This document shows, piece by piece, positions 60,214 to 64,000 of a DNA stretch of 64,000 nt; within the stretch, counting starts at the first letter, position 1, and each line of letters starts with the position of its first letter. The stretch is from assembly GCF_051860475.1 (NCBI RefSeq), contig NZ_JBHYDW010000006.1, positions 5,204 to 69,203 on the forward strand. The letters are read 5' to 3'. The stretch is from Elioraea sp051860475. GTDB taxonomy: Bacteria; Pseudomonadota; Alphaproteobacteria; Acetobacterales; Acetobacteraceae. The position numbers and the translations under genes were made by a program. The notes beneath the pieces were generated by a model that saw nothing but the letters and a program-made list of their open reading frames with translations, did no database searches and had not been told where the DNA came from.

Positions 60214-61230
60214 TCAGGCGCGGCGCCGGCGCGCCGCGAAGCCGAGGCCCAGGAGGCCCATGCCGAGCAGCGCGAGGCTCGCCGGCTCGGGCACGGTGGT
60301 GGGCGGCGGAGGTGGCGGGGGTGGCGGCGCGGCAAAGCCGCTCACCATCAGCACCTGGTTGCCGGCACCGAAGGTGAAGGTCGAGAACAGGAAGGCGCCG
60401 GTCAGCGGATCGATCACCGCGCCCTCGGCGCCGGTGAGCCCGGTGATGAACGGCGTGCAGGTGGCACCGACCGGCAGGCCGTTGGTGTCGATCCCGCAGG
60501 CATCCACGCGGTTGGCGCTCCAGAGCGAGACGAGCGCCGTGTCCGGGCCGAAATCCGGGCTGCCCGGTGGCACGTAGACGATGCCCTCCGGCCCGCCGGG
60601 GGTGTTGGTCAGCGCCGTGAGCCCGCTGATGTCGTAGGTGCCGAAGCCGTCTGGGGTGAGCGTGGCGACGCCCCAGTTGCTCTGGTTGAAGCTGCCGACG
60701 ACCATGTTGCCGGCGCCGGGGAAGCCGGCCGGGACGAACTGCAGCGTGCCAAGCGAGTTGAACGCGGCGGGCATGGTATCGACCCGGGCTGGGGCAACAC
60801 CGCCCGGCAGGATCTGGCCGATCTGGTTGGTCGGAAAGGCAGAGTAGAACAGCACCCCGCCTGGGCCGAAGGCGAGGCCGCCGTCGATGTTCGGCGCCGA
60901 GGCGTAGAAGCTGACTGGGCCGGAGAAGCCGGTGATCAGCTGCGTGCCTGGGTCGCGCGTGAGGCCGACGCTGTAGATCGCGCCCGAGGCGTTGTTGGCG
61001 TTGCCGCCGATCAGCAGCGTGTTGTTGTTCAGGAAGGCGATGCCGCCGAACGGCGTCGGCAGGCCGGTCGGCGCGCCGAAGCTGGTCAGCGTGTAGTTGG
61101 CGTCGAACGGCGCGACGATGGTGGCAGCCTCGGCGCGCGGCAGGGCAGCAAGCCCGACCACCACCGCCGCCGCCATGGCCGTGCGCGCCAGCGGGCGCGC
61201 GAACCGGGCAACGACATCCTGAGCGTGCAT
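60214..61230 (-). CDS. PEP-CTERM protein with beta-propeller-like body
   Basis: The 338-residue product starts MHAQDVVARFARPLARTAMA at ATG 61230, with signal cleavage after AEA. The body has repeating units such as GGIAFLNNNTLLIGGNANNA, GGLAFGPGGVLFYSAFPTNQ and GTLQFVPAGFPGAGNMVVGS, typical of propeller or lactonase-like folds. A Pro-rich linker precedes VPEPASLALLGMGLLGLGFA then ARRRRA. Two Cys residues (DACG, ATCTP) may form a disulfide. Likely secreted and exosortase-processed; no enzyme activity can be assigned. Confidence 0.9.
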   Translation of the reverse strand: MHAQDVVARFARPLARTAMAAAVVVGLAALPRAEAATIVAPFDANYTLTSFGAPTGLPTPFGGIAFLNNNTLLIGGNANNASGAIYSVGLTRDPGTQLITGFSGPVSFYASAPNIDGGLAFGPGGVLFYSAFPTNQIGQILPGGVAPARVDTMPAAFNSLGTLQFVPAGFPGAGNMVVGSFNQSNWGVATLTPDGFGTYDISGLTALTNTPGGPEGIVYVPPGSPDFGPDTALVSLWSANRVDACGIDTNGLPVGATCTPFITGLTGAEGAVIDPLTGAFLFSTFTFGAGNQVLMVSGFAAPPPPPPPPPTTVPEPASLALLGMGLLGLGFAARRRRA

Positions 61231-61270
61231 CGTTGGTCTCCCCCGAGATTCCAAGATCGCCCGGAAGGCA

Positions 61271-61286
61271 GGCATGATTCATGCCA
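61271..61286 (-). promoter_or_regulatory. Sigma-54-like promoter of the 60214-61230 gene
   Basis: TGGCAT-N5-ATGCC on the minus strand. The GG-N10-GC core is kept but the flanks are weak. It is 40 bp before the start codon. Confidence 0.55.
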
Positions 61287-61349
61287 TGCTGGGGAAGGGT
61301 TTCAGGTCAACGCGTTATCCAGGCCCCATCGGCGCGGGTGGCAGCGAGG

Positions 61350-61366
61350 TGTAAAGTTTTCCGACA
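61350..61366 (-). promoter_or_regulatory. PEP-CTERM regulon 17-bp motif
   Basis: Minus-strand TGTCGGAAAACTTTACA, 63 bp upstream of the -24 box at 61286. This is the consensus form. Confidence 0.75.
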
Positions 61367-61369
61367 CGC

Positions 61370-61417
61370 CCTCACCCTGTCCCTCGCCCTCTCCCCCTGG
61401 GGGAGGTCAGGGTGACG
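61370..61417. repeat. REP-like palindrome
   Basis: CCCTCACCCTGTCCCTCGCC followed by CTCTCCCCCTGGGGGAGGTC and AGGGTGA: a partly self-complementary GC palindrome of the same style as the pair at 45520-45642, next to the 17-bp motif. Confidence 0.5.
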
Positions 61418-61438
61418 GTCGGCGGCAGGGCCAACGCG

Positions 61439-61468
61439 AAGGGCCGGGAGGTTGCCCTCCCGGCCCTT
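61439..61468 (-). terminator. Terminator of the 61510-62286 gene
   Basis: AAGGGCCGGGAGG, 4-nt loop, CCTCCCGGCCCTT. It repeats the hairpin at 60139 together with its flanks (CCAACGC-AA before, TTGC after). Confidence 0.85.
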
Positions 61469-61509
61469 GCTCACAGGCCGCCGTGGCGGCCTGTCCCCTG
61501 GTCAACGGG

Positions 61510-62286
61510 TCAGACGCGACGGCGGCGGGCGGCGTAGCCGAGGCCCAGCAGCCCCATGCCGAGCAGCGCGAGGCTCGCCGGCTCGGGCACGCCGATCGGG
61601 TTGAACACCACGTCGGCGCTGAACACGAGGCCGGCCTGGACGACGTTGCGGTCGGTGAAGAACACGTCGATCCGGTTGGTGCCGGGCGTGAGGCCGGAGA
61701 CCGTCACGGGGGCCGCGGTCAGCGGCTTCACCCCGCCGAGATCGACCACGAGCTGGCCGTTGATGAACACCCAGGCGTCGTCGTCAGCGCCCATCGTGAT
61801 GGTGATCTCGCCGCCGGCCGGCGCGTCGAACGTGCCGAACATGTGCAGCGCGAGGAAGCCGGTGGTGTTGTTCGGCCCGCCGCCCGGGAACAGGTTCGAC
61901 GGCTGGTTGAACGGGATCGCCACCGGCGAGGAGTAGAACGGGTCGACCGCGACCGAGTAGTTCACCGGCCCGCCGGTGCGGGTGCCGGTGCGGTCGCCGG
62001 GGGTCCACCACAGGATCTGGTTGCTCGCGTCCACGTCCAGGATGTGGTTGGACGAGGTCAGCGGAAAGCTGGTGGAGAAGGCCGAGCGCACCGGCATCCC
62101 GTCCGGGCCGAGCGCATTCTCGACCAGGCCGGTCGTGAAGCCCGGAATGCTGACATTCGCGTCGATGTGGTTGGCCGACAGCGTGTACCAGTTGGCGTTG
62201 AGCTGGCTGAGCGCGGCCTGAGCCGGCGCGGCGGCGGCGATCAGCGCGGCGGCGCCGGCGGCGGCGAGCAGGTGGCGAGCGGACAT
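61510..62286 (-). CDS. PEP-CTERM protein with fibro-slime/PA14-like domain
   Basis: The 258-residue product starts MSARHLLAAAGAAALIAAAA at ATG 62286. The central part (LHMFGTFDAPAGGEITITMG then ADDDAWVFINGQLVVDLGGV and NRIDVFFTDRNVVQAGLVFS) is the fibro-slime/PA14-type sugar-binding signature, with the DDD-WVFING calcium/carbohydrate loop. The tail is VPEPASLALLGMGLLGLGYA then ARRRRV. Predicted to be secreted and to bind the EPS or other glycans. Confidence 0.9.
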   Translation of the reverse strand: MSARHLLAAAGAAALIAAAAPAQAALSQLNANWYTLSANHIDANVSIPGFTTGLVENALGPDGMPVRSAFSTSFPLTSSNHILDVDASNQILWWTPGDRTGTRTGGPVNYSVAVDPFYSSPVAIPFNQPSNLFPGGGPNNTTGFLALHMFGTFDAPAGGEITITMGADDDAWVFINGQLVVDLGGVKPLTAAPVTVSGLTPGTNRIDVFFTDRNVVQAGLVFSADVVFNPIGVPEPASLALLGMGLLGLGYAARRRRV

Positions 62287-62323
62287 CGGATCTCTCCCGG
62301 TTTGCAATCGTGCCCGCGGAAAA

Positions 62324-62339
62324 CGCAAGATCGGGGCCA
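62324..62339 (-). promoter_or_regulatory. Sigma-54 promoter of the 61510-62286 gene
   Basis: TGGCCC-N5-TTGCG on the minus strand, 37 bp before the start codon. Confidence 0.75.
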
Positions 62340-62402
62340 ACCTGCCAGAATGGTTGATTTTCAGCGTGTTGGGATGAGGTCGGCAGCCCGGCAACCGGGA
62401 AG

Positions 62403-62419
62403 TGTCAAGAATCCCGACA
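62403..62419 (-). promoter_or_regulatory. PEP-CTERM regulon 17-bp motif, divergent copy
   Basis: Minus-strand TGTCGGGATTCTTGACA, 63 bp upstream of the -24 box at 62339. Confidence 0.6.
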
Positions 62420-62466
62420 GGGATTTGTGTCGGGGCCGCCGGCTGTCACGCATCCAGAACGACGAA

Positions 62467-62490
62467 AGGGCCGGGGATGTCCCCGGCCCT
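62467..62490 (-). terminator. Terminator of the 62534-63334 gene
   Basis: AGGGCCGGGG, 4-nt loop, CCCCGGCCCT, with TTCGTCGTT following on the minus strand. A second hairpin GGGCCGCC/GGCGGCCC (62499-62516) lies between it and the stop. Confidence 0.8.
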
Positions 62491-62533
62491 CGCGATCCGG
62501 GCCGCCGTGGCGGCCCGTCCCCTGGTCGGCTGG

Positions 62534-63334
62534 TCAGGCGGCGCGGCGCCGGCGTGCGGCGTAGCCGAGGCCCAGCAGCCCCATGCCGAGCAGCGCGAGG
62601 CTCGCGGGCTCGGGCACCGGCTGCGGGCCGATCGGCGTGCCGCCGATGGTCGCGCCGGCGATCGCCATGCCGGAGTCGAAGGCGGTGTCGGCCCAGTTCG
62701 TCACGCCGAACTGCAGCTTGTAGGTGCCGTCCGCGAGGATGGTGTAGGTGGACTGCACCCAGCCGGAATGGCCGCAGCCCTGGCCGACGCCGAGGAAGCA
62801 CGCGCCCGAGGAGCCGCCGAGCTCGTCCCAGGTGGTGCCGTCCTGGATCGGCACGGTGGGCGGCGCGAGCGTCGCCTCTGGCGCCGGCATGCCGAAGCCG
62901 GGCACGATGTTGCCCGGCGGGGGCTGGGTGCGCGCGGTGAACAGCAGCGCCACCTGGTTGTCGGCGGCGTCGAGCAGGACCGCCCAGGCATAGTCGGCGA
63001 AGGTGCCGCCGTCCGAGGTGACGTAGTTGAAGTAGAACTCGAGCGCGTCGCCGGTATTGGCCGAGAAGGTCGGCGAGGTGAGGCGCGAGCCGTTGGTCTC
63101 GCCGCCGAGGCTCAGCAGGTTGCCGCCGCCGTTCACGCCGCCGTCGCTGGTGACGAACAGGTACTGGGTGTGCCCGGCCGGGATCGGGCCGACCACGCCG
63201 TTCGGCGTGTTGGTGCCGACCGTGCCGAGACCGGTCCAGCCCGCGGGCGCGCCGTAGCTCGGCGCCGCCTGCGCCTCGGCCGCCGCGAGCACCAGCCCTG
63301 CCGCCGCGCCGGCCAGAAGAAGCTTTCTCATCAT
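62534..63334 (-). CDS. PEP-CTERM protein
   Basis: The 266-residue product starts MMRKLLLAGAAAGLVLAAAE, chosen because GGAG lies 6 nt upstream of 63334. Signal cleavage is after AQA. The body (LFVTSDGGVNGGGNLLSLGG, DALEFYFNYVTSDGGTFADY then AWAVLLDAAD, WVQSTYTILADGTYKLQFGV then TNWADTAFDSGMAIAGA) resembles a common PEP-CTERM family with a jelly-roll-like fold. The tail is VPEPASLALLGMGLLGLGYA then ARRRRAA. It is nearly identical over its last 20 residues to the two neighbouring PEP-CTERM products. Confidence 0.9.
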   Translation of the reverse strand: MMRKLLLAGAAAGLVLAAAEAQAAPSYGAPAGWTGLGTVGTNTPNGVVGPIPAGHTQYLFVTSDGGVNGGGNLLSLGGETNGSRLTSPTFSANTGDALEFYFNYVTSDGGTFADYAWAVLLDAADNQVALLFTARTQPPPGNIVPGFGMPAPEATLAPPTVPIQDGTTWDELGGSSGACFLGVGQGCGHSGWVQSTYTILADGTYKLQFGVTNWADTAFDSGMAIAGATIGGTPIGPQPVPEPASLALLGMGLLGLGYAARRRRAA

Positions 63335-63385
63335 TAGGCTCCTACTCATCCGCCCCCCCGTTGTGGAGCGCTTGACAGGACCCGA

Positions 63386-63401
63386 AGCAGATTCGGTGCC
63401 A
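63386..63401 (-). promoter_or_regulatory. Sigma-54 promoter of the 62534-63334 gene
   Basis: TGGCAC-N5-CTGCT on the minus strand, 51 bp before the start codon. Confidence 0.75.
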
Positions 63402-63462
63402 GGACATGACATCGCGTGATTTCAACCGGTTGCCCTGGGGCCGAGGCGTTCGGCGGCACGGG

Positions 63463-63479
63463 TGTAAAGTTTTCCGACG
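63463..63479 (-). promoter_or_regulatory. PEP-CTERM regulon 17-bp motif
   Basis: Minus-strand CGTCGGAAAACTTTACA, 61 bp upstream of the -24 box at 63401. Confidence 0.75.
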
Positions 63480-63558
63480 CACCTTCATGAGGGTCGCGTC
63501 ACGGCTCGGCGATCCCGCCGCCGGGGCGGGGGTGAGGTGTGGCGTTGTGCGACAGCGA

Positions 63559-63597
63559 CCCTCACCCTGACCCTTGCGTGTATGGGGGGATTGAGCG
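63559..63597. repeat. 39-bp repeat, inverted relative to the copy at 60087
   Basis: CCCTCACCCTGACCCTTGCG followed by TGTATGGGGGGATTGAGCG. It lies between the last PEP-CTERM control region and the IS110-type gene. Confidence 0.75.
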
Positions 63598-63755
63598 GGG
63601 ATAGGTCTGCTCGTCTGCGTCTGGCGGCGGTCCCGTCCCGACCCGAGGTTGCGAGAACCGTGGGAGAGCCGAGGGACGCCGCCGGTTGCGCCACAGACCC
63701 GAACAGTCGCCTGGGCCGTCGGACGAGCCCGCACCGGCAAGGGAGGGAGAGGCGC

Positions 63756-64000
63756 ATGTCATCGCTGGCGGTGTTCGTCGGGATCGATGTCAGCAAGGCA
63801 CGGCTGGATGTGCATGTGCTGCCATCGGGCGAGGCCTTCGCCCTGGGCAACGATCCGCCTGGGATCAGCGCGCTCTTGGCGCGGCTGGCCGGGCTCGGCC
63901 CGGTGCTGGTGGTGCTGGAGGCGACCGGCGGTTTGCAGGAGCGTGCCGCGGCAGCGTTGGCGGCGGAGGGACTGCCAGTAGCGGTGGTCAATCCGCGTCA
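63756..64000 (+). mobile_element. IS110-family transposase, N-terminal part (continues past window)
   Basis: 81 complete codons from ATG 63756, behind GGGAGGGAGA, are visible. The start SSLAVFVGIDVSKARLDVHV contains the first catalytic Asp of the DEDD fold (GIDVSK). VLVVLEATGGLQERAAAALA holds the Glu (LEATGG), and LPVAVVNPR is the conserved end of this block. The C-terminal Tnp20 domain and the right end lie outside. The element's left boundary is not marked by terminal inverted repeats, as is normal for IS110. Confidence 0.88.

Noticed and set aside
61350..61366. TGT-N11-ACA as a PpsR/CrtJ-type operator
   Set aside because: PpsR sites have TGT-N12-ACA. The spacing here is 11, some copies lack the outer T or A, and no photosynthesis genes are present.
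1..64000. tRNA, rRNA or riboswitch genes
   Set aside because: I looked for rRNA-like blocks, cloverleaf tails and common riboswitch cores and found none I could defend.

Overview
The window is very GC-rich DNA from an alphaproteobacterium, most likely of the Rhodospirillales/Acetobacteraceae type. That placement rests on GC content, gene families and PEP-CTERM tail sequences (VPEPASLALLGMGLLGLG...RRR) and is an inference. It is dominated by one of the exopolysaccharide (EPS) loci that accompany the exosortase A / PEP-CTERM protein-sorting system. It also carries its own replicon: a RepA-type initiator (53274-54206, minus) beside an iteron/DnaA-box origin (about 54207-54432), and a ParA/ribbon-helix-helix partition pair with an adjacent serine recombinase (36652-38893). 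The EPS locus therefore probably sits on a plasmid or chromid. The exosortase itself is not in the window.

Layout. 1-4054 (minus): a giant polysaccharide-active protein with five CBM60-like repeats, open at the window edge. 4265-8000: a glycosyltransferase, a Tat-exported sulfite-oxidase-like enzyme, a zone of gene remnants and a 35-residue membrane peptide. 8074-17666 (minus): FemAB-like protein, two methyltransferases, polysaccharide deacetylase, ATPase, outer-membrane barrel, tyrosine autokinase, chain-length protein and export lipoprotein, which is the canonical XrtA-linked EPS export operon. 18196-28501 (plus): priming sugar transferase, prsK, prsR, prsT, O-ligase and a GT4. 28556-36558: glycosyltransferase-like genes, a second giant RIFT-domain protein and FkbM methyltransferases. 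36652-38893: partition/recombinase insert. 38932-43329: more FkbM, flippase, epimerase. 43372-47246: small membrane protein, toxin-antitoxin genes and two PEP-CTERM genes. 47266-53253: acetyltransferase-like protein, glycosyltransferases, beta-helix protein, YdcF-like protein. 53257-54432: repA and origin. 54553-59017: glycosyltransferases, including a GT4-deacetylase fusion. 58980-63334 (minus): four PEP-CTERM genes. 63756-64000: start of an IS110-type transposase.

How the parts work together. Sugars are primed onto a lipid carrier (18196), extended by about ten glycosyltransferases, decorated by methyl-, acyl- and deacetyl-transferases, flipped (40831), polymerised or ligated (25294), length-controlled (14511, 15476) and exported (17034, 12788). 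PrsK/PrsR is a sensor kinase and a sigma-54 activator. All six PEP-CTERM genes have a sigma-54 -24/-12 promoter preceded by a 17-bp motif near TGTCGGAAAACTTTACA. The motif lies 53 bp upstream of the -24 box in the plus-strand units and 61-63 bp upstream in the minus-strand units, a difference of about one helical turn. I read this as the PrsR-binding enhancer and a local PEP-CTERM regulon. A seventh copy of the control region (45240-45388) has no gene, only a roughly 100-nt stretch ending in a terminator hairpin. It is the most unusual object in the window.
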